A stretch of DNA of 47,282 nucleotides from Candidatus Gastranaerophilales bacterium (GCA_944323725.1 CALUTP010000018.1:1-47282); one strand, 5' to 3'; counted from the first letter of the stretch, positions 8,525 to 17,997 are shown. Notes: generated by a model from the letters alone, not told the origin. Numbers and translations are program-made.

Positions 8525-9111
8525 ATCCAGTCTAAAATAGTCTTTTCCTCACCAAAATCCAACCCCATAGTTTCAACTCCTACTTTTGTAATTAAGAATT
8601 TTAAACTTACGTTAAAAGCCAACGGTTCCTGAGTATATCCTGTGCTTTTATACATATCAACAGAAATTGTCTTACTTTCCTTATCATAAACTTGATTATA
8701 ATTAAGACCATCGTAAACACAAAATGGAACTTTAATTTTATTATCATCATCATAATAAGGAAGTCCAAATGTACGACAAATCAAAGGTCTGTAATTATAT
8801 ACTGAACATCTATCATTTATCAAAAATGGACATTCGTAATTATAGACGCCATCCGTACAATTTTGTTTCTCTTCAATAATTTTCATAACTTTTGCAACTA
8901 TTAATTTCTGAGTCTGAATATCCAAAGCTGCATAACCTACTCTTAAAAAAGCAAACTCTAGCTCTGAACAAGGATATTCTCCATGTCTACAGCATTTTGA
9001 ACATCCTTCTTTACAGAATATATAAGGAGTCTGTGACGCAAAATATTCATCCAGCCTTTTAGTCACAAGATGTAAATATGCACAATAATCTTCCAGTTGA
9101 TTTTCTCTCAT
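8521..9111 (-). CDS. YkgJ family cysteine cluster protein
   Basis: 196 residues with the two cysteine clusters of the YkgJ/UPF0153 family: C-x3-C-x2-CC in CKEGCSKCCRHGEYPC near the N-terminus, and CPFL...CSVYNYRPLICRTFGLP in the middle. The family is thought to bind Fe-S or zinc; its function is not established. First gene of the minus-strand trio with the hydrolase and DUF4186, which also has a cysteine cluster. A shared metal-dependent process is possible but not shown. Confidence 0.8.
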   Translation of the reverse strand: MRENQLEDYCAYLHLVTKRLDEYFASQTPYIFCKEGCSKCCRHGEYPCSELEFAFLRVGYAALDIQTQKLIVAKVMKIIEEKQNCTDGVYNYECPFLINDRCSVYNYRPLICRTFGLPYYDDDNKIKVPFCVYDGLNYNQVYDKESKTISVDMYKSTGYTQEPLAFNVSLKFLITKVGVETMGLDFGEEKTILDWM

Positions 9112-9200
9112 TTTAATCCCTTTTTAAATAATGATAACATATTATTACAAGATTGAAAAACTTTTTTCATTAGATAATATGAAAAAAAAAAGGAGCCAAT

Positions 9201-9524
9201 ATGGAATATATCACAGTCTTATGCACAATAAATGATTTAGCTAAAGCAAAAGAAATCTCTAAAATTATAGTAGAAGATAAATTAGCAGCTTGTGTAAATA
9301 TAATACCAAAAATTTCCTCAATATATTACTGGAAAGGCGAAGTAATAGAAGATGAAGAGCTACTAATGATGATTAAAACTCAAAAAAAACTATTTGAAGA
9401 ACTAAAATTCAAAATATTAAAATTACATCCATACGATAATCCTGAAATTATATCTGTTAAAATAGATGAAGGCTCAAAGAATTATCTAGACTGGCTTAGC
9501 ACCTCTACAAGAGAACTTTTATAA
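9201..9524 (+). CDS. cutA: CutA1-like divalent cation tolerance protein
   Basis: 107 residues, the normal CutA length. It contains the family hallmarks DKLAACVNIIP, SIYYWKGEVIEDEE and LHPYDNPEIISVKI. CutA forms a stable PII-like trimer; its role in metal tolerance is debated, and in cyanobacteria and plants it may have another role. A good AAAAGGAG site precedes the ATG. Divergent from the YkgJ-like gene. Confidence 0.92.
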   Translation: MEYITVLCTINDLAKAKEISKIIVEDKLAACVNIIPKISSIYYWKGEVIEDEELLMMIKTQKKLFEELKFKILKLHPYDNPEIISVKIDEGSKNYLDWLSTSTRELL

Positions 9525-9641
9525 ATTTAAGGTGTAAAGTTTTTTGAATATTTTTTAACATTTAAGACAAATTTTGTTTTGTTTGTGGTTTATTGTAGTA
9601 AAATCAATGAAAAAGTTACGCAATAAATAAGGAATTATAAA

Positions 9642-10526
9642 TTGCAAAATACTATTACTGAAAGCATAAAAGCAAGACAAACCGCTTCGTTTCAACTAAA
9701 ACGAAACAACAATATCTCAATTCTTCAAAAAGCTGAAAAAAAACTTAATGAAATTTTTGCAGATGAAATGAATTCATCTAATTCAATATTTAAATATGTA
9801 TCAAACAGTGCCATTCACAAGATGGCATTGTTTTTATCCGGTTGCAAAGGTCGAGCCTGTGCTATAGGAATTGCCGGAGAAACTGCAAGCGGAAAATCGA
9901 CTATTACACTTGATATTATTAACACTATTGAGGTCTTTGCTGAAGAATACTGTATTGAAAATGCAATCACAAGAATTAATACAGATGATTATTACTATGA
10001 CCGTTCTGATATGGTAAAAAAAGCAGGCAGCTTTGCTGAATTTGCAAAACACTACGATTTGGACGTACCAGAAGCTCTTGAATTAGAATTAATGAAACAA
10101 CATATAAAATCTCTTTTAAATGGAGAAGTTGTTTATCTTCCCAAATATGATATGTCAGGCACTGCAATAAGAAAAGACAATGTAACCAGAGCTGTTCCTT
10201 CAAAAATTATAATATCTGAAGGGTTATTTACATTAACTGAAAAAGTAGCAGAAGCGTTTGACTTTAAAGTATATGTAGATATATCTAGAGAGATACAAAA
10301 AGAAAGGTTTTATAGAAGAGCTGCAGAAAGAAGTCTAGGCTCTTCAGTAGATGAAGTCTATGCAAATGCCTCAGATAAAGCTAAAACTTACATCCACCCC
10401 ACAATATCACACGCTGACATTATTCTTTCTGGAGAAGCCGATAGAGAAGCATATAAAAAATTTATTAAACAAATACTCGCTCTAGTAAAAGAACTACATT
10501 TCAATAATATACTACTTTACTCATAG
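9642..10526 (+). CDS. Uridine kinase-like P-loop kinase
   Basis: 294 residues with a Walker A GETASGKST at 79-87 and a TDDYYYDRSDM segment characteristic of uridine kinase/phosphoribulokinase-type proteins, then YDMSG and a lid-like R-rich helix (ERFYRRAAERS). An N-terminal extension of about 70 residues precedes the kinase domain and has no recognised motif. The start codon is TTG at 9642, supported by AAGGAATT eight bases upstream and by the absence of a nearer start. Nucleoside phosphorylation is the family role, but the exact substrate is not certain. Confidence 0.75.
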   Translation: MQNTITESIKARQTASFQLKRNNNISILQKAEKKLNEIFADEMNSSNSIFKYVSNSAIHKMALFLSGCKGRACAIGIAGETASGKSTITLDIINTIEVFAEEYCIENAITRINTDDYYYDRSDMVKKAGSFAEFAKHYDLDVPEALELELMKQHIKSLLNGEVVYLPKYDMSGTAIRKDNVTRAVPSKIIISEGLFTLTEKVAEAFDFKVYVDISREIQKERFYRRAAERSLGSSVDEVYANASDKAKTYIHPTISHADIILSGEADREAYKKFIKQILALVKELHFNNILLYS

Positions 10527-10624
10527 TCATTTAATCTAAAAAAAAACCTGCCTTAATTCTTAGAAATTCAAATTATACAGTCTTGATGTTGTATAATTAA
10601 ATAAGTTTATGAGGTATAAATTAA

Positions 10625-11218
10625 ATGAATGAAAAAGAAAAAATGCTTTCTGGCTATCTATATAATCCATTTGAAGTTAAATCCCTAGCTGAGGATCGAA
10701 TAAAGGCTAAAACACTATGTCATAAATACAATTTACTTTCACCTGCTGAGACTAATAAAAGGAAAGCTTTACTAAAAAAAATTATAGGTAAAACAGGAAA
10801 TAACTTTTGGATTGAACAGCCATTTTATTGTGATTACGGCTACAATATAGAAATAGGAGAAAATTTCTATATGAATCATAACTCTGTTATACTTGACTGT
10901 GCAAAGGTGAAATTTGGTAATAATGTATTTATAGCACCATTTTGCGGGTTTTATACAGCAGGACACGCAATAGATGTAGAAGATAGAATTGCTGGACTAG
11001 AATATGGATTTCCAATTACTATAGGCAATAATGTATGGATAGGAGGCCACGTCTGCATCTTACCAGGCGTAACAATTGGCGATAACTCTATAATAGGAGC
11101 CGGTAGTGTTGTTAATAAAAACATACCCCCCAACGTTATTGCAGCAGGAAATCCTTGCAAAATAATCCGTCAAATTACACCTGAAGATAAACTTAAATAT
11201 AAAAAATATAAAGATTAA
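10625..11218 (+). CDS. Maltose/galactoside O-acetyltransferase-like hexapeptide protein
   Basis: 197 residues; second hexapeptide acetyltransferase in the window and closer to the typical Maa/LacA form. It starts MNEKEKMLSGYLYNPF, has the CHKYNLLSPAE segment, FYTAGHAIDVEDR with the likely catalytic histidine, and an IGAGSVVNKNIPPNVIAAGNPCK end. A TATAAT at 10592-10597 may be its -10 box. Abuts the convergent ArsR-family gene with no gap. Acceptor sugar unknown. Confidence 0.85.
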   Translation: MNEKEKMLSGYLYNPFEVKSLAEDRIKAKTLCHKYNLLSPAETNKRKALLKKIIGKTGNNFWIEQPFYCDYGYNIEIGENFYMNHNSVILDCAKVKFGNNVFIAPFCGFYTAGHAIDVEDRIAGLEYGFPITIGNNVWIGGHVCILPGVTIGDNSIIGAGSVVNKNIPPNVIAAGNPCKIIRQITPEDKLKYKKYKD

Positions 11219-11536
11219 TTATTCACATATATGCTCAAGTGCCATTTGAAATATTGTCTTTATATGATCATCACTCAAAGAATAGTAAACATTTTTACCC
11301 TTCTTTTGAGCTTTTATAAGCTTTGCAACTCTCAAAACTTTAAGTTGATGGGATACTGCAGATTTGGTCATATTTAAAAGTGATGCTAAATCATTCACAC
11401 ACATTTCACTTTCTTCTAAAGCCCACAAAAGCTGAATTCTGGTTCCATCTCCCATTATTTTAAAAAAATCTGATAAATCATACAATAACGTAGTATCAGG
11501 CAACAATGGCTTTAATTTTGAAACAATTTCGCTCAT
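11219..11536 (-). CDS. ArsR/SmtB family zinc-type metal sensor repressor
   Basis: From ATG 11536 the protein is 105 residues, normal for ArsR/SmtB. The winged-helix recognition region is CVNDLASLLNMTKSAVSHQL. The C-terminal helix carries D-x-H-x10-H-x2-E (DDHIKTIFQMALEHICE), the same residue pattern as the alpha-5 zinc site of SmtB. The longer frame to 11623 would cross its own promoter and is rejected. The -10 box TATAAT ends only six bases before this ATG, so the mRNA may be leaderless. It should repress itself and the divergent Zn/Cd ATPase and release DNA on binding metal. Confidence 0.85.
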   Translation of the reverse strand: MSEIVSKLKPLLPDTTLLYDLSDFFKIMGDGTRIQLLWALEESEMCVNDLASLLNMTKSAVSHQLKVLRVAKLIKAQKKGKNVYYSLSDDHIKTIFQMALEHICE

Positions 11537-11542
11537 AAATAC

Positions 11543-11572
11543 ATTATAGTTCAATAGTTGTTCAATTGTCAA
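11543..11572 (-). promoter_or_regulatory. ArsR promoter with operator in the spacer
   Basis: On the minus strand: TTGACA (11572-11567), an 18-base spacer, TATAAT (11548-11543). The spacer contains TTGAACAACTATTGAA, a near-palindrome of the SmtB operator type. A repressor bound here would block polymerase, giving autoregulation. Confidence 0.7.
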
Positions 11573-11600
11573 CACATTGTAAAGATTATTCAATTTACAC

Positions 11601-11630
11601 TTGACAATTGAATAGTTATTCAATTATAAT
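11601..11630 (+). promoter_or_regulatory. Zn/Cd ATPase promoter with SmtB-type operator
   Basis: Consensus TTGACA (11601-11606), an 18-base spacer and TATAAT (11625-11630). A perfect 9-2-9 palindrome AATTGAATA-GT-TATTCAATT (11606-11625) fills the spacer, a classic arrangement for SmtB/CzrA repression. Confidence 0.8.
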
Positions 11631-11641
11631 ACTAATATAAA

Positions 11642-11655
11642 TGAATAGTTATTCA
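11642..11655. promoter_or_regulatory. Second SmtB-type operator near the transcription start
   Basis: TGAATA-GT-TATTCA, a perfect 6-2-6 palindrome with the same core as the promoter operator, lying 11 bases downstream of the ATPase -10 box, close to the expected transcription start. Confidence 0.7.
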
Positions 11656-11685
11656 ATTATTTAATTAATGGAGTATAAAAGAATT

Positions 11686-13572
11686 ATGGATGACCATAAC
11701 CACACAAAATGTTGTACTCATTGCTCTCATAGCCATAATAATGAGAATAAATCTATTACTTTTATTAGAATCTTTTTATCAGCCATACTTTTTATAAGCG
11801 GATATTTTATCTCAAATAATCTCAGTTTTGTTATATTTCTAACAGCATACGCAATATGCGGATATGATGTTATATATAGAGCAATTAAAAATATTTTCAA
11901 AGGTAAAATTTTTGATGAAAACTTTCTTATGGGACTAGCAACAATAGGCGCAATAGGAATTAAAGAATACCCTGAAGCTGTAATGGTAATGATTTTATAT
12001 CAAATTGGAGAATCATTTCAAGACTATGCAGTTGAAAAATCCCGAAAATCAATTAGCGAATTAATGAACATAAGGCCTGATTACGCAAATATTGAAAAAG
12101 ACGGAAAACTTATTAAGGTTAATCCAACAAAAGTTGCTATAGGTAGTATAATAACAGTAACAACCGGAGAAAAAATCCCAATAGACGGAACAGTAATTTC
12201 AGGGAAAGCAATACTTGACACCTCTGCGATAACTGGAGAATCTATACCTAAGAAAATAGAAATTGGAGATAATGCCATCAGTGGCTGCATAAATCTGGAT
12301 GGGCTGCTAAAAATCAAAACTCAAAAAGCATTTGGAGAAGCTACTGTTAGTAAAATACTAAAGTTAGTAGAAACTGCAGGAGAAAAGAAAGCAAAAACTG
12401 AAAAATTTATAACAAAATTTGCAAAATACTACACGCCAATTGTAGTAATCTCTGCACTATTTCTAGCTTTTATTCCACCAATTTTAATAAAGGGAACAGA
12501 ATTTTCAGACTGGATATCTAGAGCACTGACTTTCCTTGTAATATCCTGCCCTTGTGCACTAGTAATTTCTGTACCGTTAGGCTTTTTTGCAGGTATAGCT
12601 GGAGCATCTAAAAGGGGAATCCTAATAAAAGGAAGTTCATTTATCGAAACACTTTCAAAACCGGATACAATAGTCTTTGATAAAACTGGAACACTTACTA
12701 AAGGAATATTTAAAGTTACATCAATAAAACCTGAAAATATTTCTAAAGAAGAATTACTTGAAATATGTGCTTATGCTGAGAATTACTCCAGTCACCCTAT
12801 CTCACAATCCATTAAAGAAGCTTATGGGAAAAGTATAGATATAAATAAAATACAAGAAGTAAAAGAAATATCAGGCAAAGGTATCATAGCAAATATTGAA
12901 AATAAAATAGTTTTAATTGGAAATAATAAACTACTAGACGAATTTAATATTAAATTTAATAAAATAGATACTGCCGAAACTTATGTATATACAGCAATTA
13001 ACGGAGTATATGCAGGCTATATTATTATATCTGATGAAATAAAAGAAGATGCTGCATCTGCAATATTAGAATTAAAAAAATTAGCAAGACAAATTATTAT
13101 GCTAAGCGGAGACAATAAAGATTCTACAGAAAATACTGCAAAAAGACTTGGAATTGATAAAAACTACTCACAACTATTACCAGAAAACAAAGTAGAAAAA
13201 CTTGAAGAAATAATCAATGAAAAAAGAGATAATAAAAGTGTAATATTTGTTGGAGATGGAATTAATGATGCACCAGTTTTAACAAGAGCTGATGCAGGCA
13301 TAGCTATGGGAGCACTGGGCTCAGATGCTGCAATTGAAGCTGCTGATATTGTAATTATGGATGATAAACCATCAAAAATTCCAGAAGCTGTCAAAATTTC
13401 AAAGAAAACCTTGTATATTATTAAAGAAAATATTATATTTGCCATTGGGATAAAAATTTTATTTTTATTACTTGGAGCACTCGGGTTTATGACAATGTGG
13501 GGAGCCGTCTTTGCAGATGTTGGAGTTGCCCTAATTGCCATTACTAATTCACTAAGAGCTCTTAGGATTTAA
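11686..13572 (+). CDS. Zn/Cd/Pb-type P1B ATPase (metal efflux)
   Basis: A heavy-metal P-type ATPase of about 630 residues. Counting from the upstream ATG at 11668: transmembrane CPC motif 294-296 (SCPCALVIS, typical of Zn/Cd/Pb pumps), phosphorylation motif DKTGTLT with D338, the SSHPIS motif, and GDGINDAPVLTRADAGIAMG. I prefer ATG 11686 because a GGAG at 11670-11673 can serve it and 11668 has no ribosome-binding site; the spacing of 12 is long, so this is tentative. There is no N-terminal HMA domain; instead a short Cys/His tail (DDHNHTKCCTHCSHSH) may bind metal. Regulated by the divergent SmtB-type gene. Confidence 0.92.
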   Translation: MDDHNHTKCCTHCSHSHNNENKSITFIRIFLSAILFISGYFISNNLSFVIFLTAYAICGYDVIYRAIKNIFKGKIFDENFLMGLATIGAIGIKEYPEAVMVMILYQIGESFQDYAVEKSRKSISELMNIRPDYANIEKDGKLIKVNPTKVAIGSIITVTTGEKIPIDGTVISGKAILDTSAITGESIPKKIEIGDNAISGCINLDGLLKIKTQKAFGEATVSKILKLVETAGEKKAKTEKFITKFAKYYTPIVVISALFLAFIPPILIKGTEFSDWISRALTFLVISCPCALVISVPLGFFAGIAGASKRGILIKGSSFIETLSKPDTIVFDKTGTLTKGIFKVTSIKPENISKEELLEICAYAENYSSHPISQSIKEAYGKSIDINKIQEVKEISGKGIIANIENKIVLIGNNKLLDEFNIKFNKIDTAETYVYTAINGVYAGYIIISDEIKEDAASAILELKKLARQIIMLSGDNKDSTENTAKRLGIDKNYSQLLPENKVEKLEEIINEKRDNKSVIFVGDGINDAPVLTRADAGIAMGALGSDAAIEAADIVIMDDKPSKIPEAVKISKKTLYIIKENIIFAIGIKILFLLLGALGFMTMWGAVFADVGVALIAITNSLRALRI

Positions 13573-13664
13573 CGTAAATTTTATCTTAAATTTTCTTTAC
13601 AATCATTAACAAAATAGCAATTATTTTTATGTTTTAATCTTATATAAGAATATGGGGCAAATTT

Positions 13665-16600
13665 ATGAGGAATGATAAAATTATGAAACAGAAAAAATTA
13701 AACAAAGGAAGAATTGCAGTATCAGTATTAGCAGTGTGCTTATTAGCAACTCAGTCACTACAAGCTAATGCAACAGACATTACAGGTGTAACTGGAAATA
13801 ATGGGATTTACAATATTAACCCTACAGACCAACATAACGGTGTGGGTTTTAGACAATATAACAATTTCAACTTATCAGAAGGCGATATCGCTAATTTAAT
13901 TTTCAAATATGGTACAGAAAATGTATCTAAATTTGTAAACTTAGTTGATAATCAAGTAAATATTAACGGTATAGTTAACTCAATGAGAGATGGTAAATTC
14001 TACAATGGACAAGCTATATTTATTTCACCAAAAGGTTTAGTAGTTGGCGCATCCGGTGTAATAAATGTAGGATCCCTTTCTGTATTAACCCCAACACAAT
14101 CAGATTATGATAAATTTAAATCTGCTCCTGATTTAGGATATTATAAATTAGACCAAAATAATGCAGATGTAACAATTAATGGTAAAGTTATCACAAGAGA
14201 AGCTTTAGAACTTTCTGGTAAAAATGTAATACTAGGAGCTAATGCAGGATTAATTACAGGTATTCAAAATACAGATGTAATTAAAACAAATTCACAAGCA
14301 GACATTTTATTTAATAACCTTGTAAATACCTCAGTTACAAATGCTGGTTCCTTAGCTGCAAAAGATGGGAAAATAGTTATCACCTCATATGCTAACAATG
14401 GTGGAACCCAAATTAACGGTACAGTTAAAAACTTTGCAAGTAATGGTAAAGTTAATATCGGAAATAAAGGTGCTAACGGACTAAAAATTGCAGGCAAAAT
14501 TGAAAACAAAGGTGATACTCTATTAGTAAACCACAATGGAGATTTAGAAATAAGTGGACAAATTACAGGTGATAAAAATGTTACAATATCTAACTATGGT
14601 GATGGACTTAATATCACCTCAACCGGTAAAATCAATAACAAAGGTAAACTAACAGCATTAAACTCCGGTTCTGATGGTCTAGATTTAGAAGGTTCAATTA
14701 ATACAAATGGTGACATTGTAATAACAAATACAAAAGGTAGTTCAAATATTGCCGGAACAATTGAAAGCCAAAATGGCAATACCAATATTACCAACAGAAG
14801 CGGAGCTCTTAACCTTAATGGAACAATTAACAATAACAAGACTTTAAAAGTATGGAGTACAGGTTACAATGGTACAAACCTTAATGGAACAGTTAACAAC
14901 AATGGTTCTGCTGTAATCCAGAATGATAATGGAGCATTTACAGTAAACGGTAAAATTAATAATTCAAAAAATGCAGATATTGATGTTATTAATAATGGTT
15001 CAGGTTTAGCTTTAGCTGAAAATTCTAACATTGAAAACAACGGTTCTTTGAGAATTTGGAACAAAGGCGCAAATGGAATGAATGTTGCAGGTAATTTTGA
15101 AAACAATTCAAAAGCTGTTATTCAAAACTATAATGGCAAAATGAAAATTACAGGTGACATAAACAATATTGATACATTAAACCTTATTAACAATGGAACT
15201 TCAATGAATATTGCTAAAAATTCTGAATTAACTAATACAGGATATCTTGGTATCCAAAATACAGGTTCTGAAGGTTTGGAATTTGAAGGAAACCTTGTTA
15301 ATGGCGAAGGTAATACTGTAATAACAAATACAAAAGGTGACTTCTACATTTCTGGCAATATTGATAACCAAAAAGGTAAAGTTAATGTTACTAATAAAGG
15401 TGAAGCATTAAAAATCTCATCTAATGCAAAAATCAATAACGCAGATTCATTAAAAGTATGGAGCACCGGTACTGATGGTACTGAAGTTAAAGGTCAAATC
15501 GTTAATAACGGTAACGCTGTAATACAAAATGATAAAGGCGATATGACACTTGATGCTCAAATTTATACAGGCGAAAATGAATTAAGACTCACTAACAAGG
15601 GTAATTCAATGAAATTCGCTGAAACTAATAAGCTTGTTAATGGTGGCGAAAACTTCACTAAAGGTGGTAACGTTACAATAACAAACACTGGTGCTAATGG
15701 AATGGAAATCAACGGTACAGTTGAAAATGATGGAACTGTTCTAATTTCTAACCAAAATGGCAAAATGAATATTAAAACAACAACAGACTATAAAAACAAT
15801 GGTAAAACCACACTTACATCAAAATATGGTATTGAATCAAATGGATCAGTTAAAAATAATGGAGAATTCCAAATTGCCAATACAGGAAATGGTAACATTT
15901 ATATTAATGGTACTTTTGAAAACTCTCAAAAAACATCAAGCTTGTTAGTAAATAACCAAAAAGGAGCAGTTGAAGTTAACGGCATTATTGCAAATAACGG
16001 TAAAGCTTCCCTTACTGCAAATAACGGTTTAACAGTTGGTAAAGATGGACAAGTTTTGAATTCAAACAGCCTAACAATGCTAAATAAAGGTGATAATGGT
16101 TTGACTATAGCTGGCGAAGTAACTAACTCTGGTTCTACTATCATCACAAATAGAGCAGGTGAATTAAAAGTTAGCGGTAAAGTTAAGGCCGAAAAACTTA
16201 ATGAAGATGTTGATGTAAAAACAAGCATTACTAACCAAGGAACTAAATTTACAGTTACAGAAACAGGTTCTATTGAAAATAGTGAAACATTAAATTTATG
16301 GAACACTGGTTCTGAAGGAACTGAACTTGCTGGTACTCTAAACAATAGCGGCAGCACTATAATCAAAAATGACAAAGGTGAATTAGCATTAACTGACAAG
16401 ATTGAAAATACAAATAAATTAAATATCCAAAATAATGGTACTAAATTAAATGCAGCTGGTAATATTACAAATGATGGCGAATTATCAATGGTAAACAATG
16501 GTACTGAAGGATTTGTTCTTGATGGAACTACTGAATCAACAGGAACAACACTAATTACAAACAATAAAGGCAGCTTGAATATCAAAGGTAAATATACAGG

Positions 16601-17177
16601 TAAAGATAATAAATTAACTATCTCAAGTAAAGATGGTATTAAAGTTGAAGAAACTGCTGAAATTGATAATGAAGGCTCAATGACAATGTTAAATACCGGT
16701 GATGATGGCTTAACAATTGACGGTACTGTTACTAACAACGGAAATGCAATTCTTACAAATATGAATGGTGACTATACAATCAATGGAACAGTTACTAACA
16801 ACAACGGTAAATTGAACGTAACAAGCAGAGGCAATGCACTCAATGTAAACGGTAAAATCGATGGTAATGGTATATTAAAAGTATGGAGCACTGGTGAAGG
16901 CGGTACTAATATCGCAGGTGCCATCGAAAACGAAACAGGAAATGCTGTTATCCAAAATGACAATGGTGAAATGAACATCAGTGGTACAGTTACTAACAAT
17001 GCAGACAAATTATACATCACAAACCACGGTACTGCATTAAACATCACCCAAACTGGCAAAGTTCAAAACAAAGGTAACGTAGCTATATGGAACACCGCAG
17101 ACCAAAATATGAACATTCAAGGTTCTGTAACTTCTACAAACGGCAGAGTTATCAAAACAAATGACAATAAAAAATAA
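13665..17177 (+). CDS. Giant filamentous haemagglutinin/LktA-like adhesin
   Basis: 1170 residues. A signal peptide ends near LQANA-TD. The next ~200 residues form a TPS/haemagglutination-activity-type domain (NPTDQHNGVGFRQYNNFNL; GQAIFISPKGLVVGASGVINVG), as in LktA-family filamentous adhesins. From about residue 260 to the end the chain is a regular right-handed beta-helix of 20-24-residue coils arranged in a three-coil super-repeat, about 14 copies of the coil containing a [VI]WNxG-like start. There is no C-terminal autotransporter barrel, anchor or cleavage module, so export by a separate TpsB-type pore or another route is expected; none is in this window. ATG 13683 is an alternative start. 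A strong terminator follows. Confidence 0.85.
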   Translation: MRNDKIMKQKKLNKGRIAVSVLAVCLLATQSLQANATDITGVTGNNGIYNINPTDQHNGVGFRQYNNFNLSEGDIANLIFKYGTENVSKFVNLVDNQVNINGIVNSMRDGKFYNGQAIFISPKGLVVGASGVINVGSLSVLTPTQSDYDKFKSAPDLGYYKLDQNNADVTINGKVITREALELSGKNVILGANAGLITGIQNTDVIKTNSQADILFNNLVNTSVTNAGSLAAKDGKIVITSYANNGGTQINGTVKNFASNGKVNIGNKGANGLKIAGKIENKGDTLLVNHNGDLEISGQITGDKNVTISNYGDGLNITSTGKINNKGKLTALNSGSDGLDLEGSINTNGDIVITNTKGSSNIAGTIESQNGNTNITNRSGALNLNGTINNNKTLKVWSTGYNGTNLNGTVNNNGSAVIQNDNGAFTVNGKINNSKNADIDVINNGSGLALAENSNIENNGSLRIWNKGANGMNVAGNFENNSKAVIQNYNGKMKITGDINNIDTLNLINNGTSMNIAKNSELTNTGYLGIQNTGSEGLEFEGNLVNGEGNTVITNTKGDFYISGNIDNQKGKVNVTNKGEALKISSNAKINNADSLKVWSTGTDGTEVKGQIVNNGNAVIQNDKGDMTLDAQIYTGENELRLTNKGNSMKFAETNKLVNGGENFTKGGNVTITNTGANGMEINGTVENDGTVLISNQNGKMNIKTTTDYKNNGKTTLTSKYGIESNGSVKNNGEFQIANTGNGNIYINGTFENSQKTSSLLVNNQKGAVEVNGIIANNGKASLTANNGLTVGKDGQVLNSNSLTMLNKGDNGLTIAGEVTNSGSTIITNRAGELKVSGKVKAEKLNEDVDVKTSITNQGTKFTVTETGSIENSETLNLWNTGSEGTELAGTLNNSGSTIIKNDKGELALTDKIENTNKLNIQNNGTKLNAAGNITNDGELSMVNNGTEGFVLDGTTESTGTTLITNNKGSLNIKGKYTGKDNKLTISSKDGIKVEETAEIDNEGSMTMLNTGDDGLTIDGTVTNNGNAILTNMNGDYTINGTVTNNNGKLNVTSRGNALNVNGKIDGNGILKVWSTGEGGTNIAGAIENETGNAVIQNDNGEMNISGTVTNNADKLYITNHGTALNITQTGKVQNKGNVAIWNTADQNMNIQGSVTSTNGRVIKTNDNKK

Positions 17178-17197
17178 TAAACAGCACTATAATAATA

Positions 17198-17234
17198 AAA
17201 ATAAGGAAGTAAGCATTTACTTCCTTATTTTTTT
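17198..17234. terminator. Bidirectional intrinsic terminator
   Basis: A perfect 14-bp stem, core ATAAGGAAGTA/TACTTCCTTAT with a six-base loop, flanked by A-run and T-run. It lies between the convergent adhesin and VWA genes and suits both directions. Confidence 0.9.
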
Positions 17235-17238
17235 GCTT

Positions 17239-17997
17239 TTAATTTATATATTGATAATGAATTTTACCATTTGGATTTTTCTCTAAATTTTGATTTTCAG
17301 ATTCAGCACCAAAAGTTTTATTCAAAGCACTGTTGAAATCAACAGAATTCAATGTATTATAATATTTTCCACCAGTTTCATCCGCAAGACAACGGAGCTT
17401 ATTAGAGCCATTTACTATAACAACATCAATAATTATATCTTTTCTATATTTAACAAGATTTCTCACAAAAGCACATGGATCACCTCCACAAGTTTCATCA
17501 CCATCTGTGACTAGAACAATTTTTTTACCAACATCAGACTTCAATGAAGCAAAATCCTTATATACAGTCTGCTGTAGAGCATAAGTTAAAGGTGTTGCAC
17601 CCCCAATAACAGCAGAGCTTAGTCCACTAATTATTCCATCAGTATTCATTGGTTTTGCACGACTAACTAAGGTTGTAGCTTTACAACCATTAAATAAACC
17701 AAATGAATTTTGATTACCTTGACCAAATACTCTTAATGCAACATTGGTTTGTTCTGTAATTTTTGGGAGAATAGTTACCAGCATTGACTTAGCAAGATTA
17801 ATCCAGACTTCCATACTTCCAGAATAATCTACGACCAATTCGATTACATTACCTTCTACTTTCAATGGAGCTTGAATAAGATTCCCTTGCTTATAAACTG
17901 TAGGGGTATAGACATTATAACGTGACGCTGCATTTACACACAACATACAAGAAAAAATTAATAAGAATATAACTAAAACAATTTTCAATTTATACAT
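17239..17997 (-). CDS. Secreted von Willebrand factor A domain protein
   Basis: 252 residues with an N-terminal signal peptide (LKIVLVIFLLIFSCMLCVNA) and one VWA domain. The MIDAS is intact: D-x-S-x-S in DYSGSM, the threonine in GGATPLTYAL, and the aspartate in VTDGDE. Paired cysteines (DETCGGDPC; LFNGC; LRC) suggest disulfides outside the cytoplasm. Such proteins mediate adhesion or assembly through divalent cations; the partner is unknown. It is divergent from the envelope operon at 18079 and convergent with the adhesin. Confidence 0.85.
   Translation of the reverse strand: MYKLKIVLVIFLLIFSCMLCVNAASRYNVYTPTVYKQGNLIQAPLKVEGNVIELVVDYSGSMEVWINLAKSMLVTILPKITEQTNVALRVFGQGNQNSFGLFNGCKATTLVSRAKPMNTDGIISGLSSAVIGGATPLTYALQQTVYKDFASLKSDVGKKIVLVTDGDETCGGDPCAFVRNLVKYRKDIIIDVVIVNGSNKLRCLADETGGKYYNTLNSVDFNSALNKTFGAESENQNLEKNPNGKIHYQYIN

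Noticed and set aside
15926..16738. 270-codon minus-strand frame inside the adhesin, and its shorter relatives at 14264-15106 and 16772-17059
   Set aside because: They are complements of the Asn/Gly repeats of the adhesin, giving artificial Val/Pro/Leu-rich sequence.
13665..17177. Tandem repeats as a CRISPR array or satellite
   Set aside because: The repeats are degenerate, in frame and coding for beta-helix coils; no constant repeat with unique spacers.
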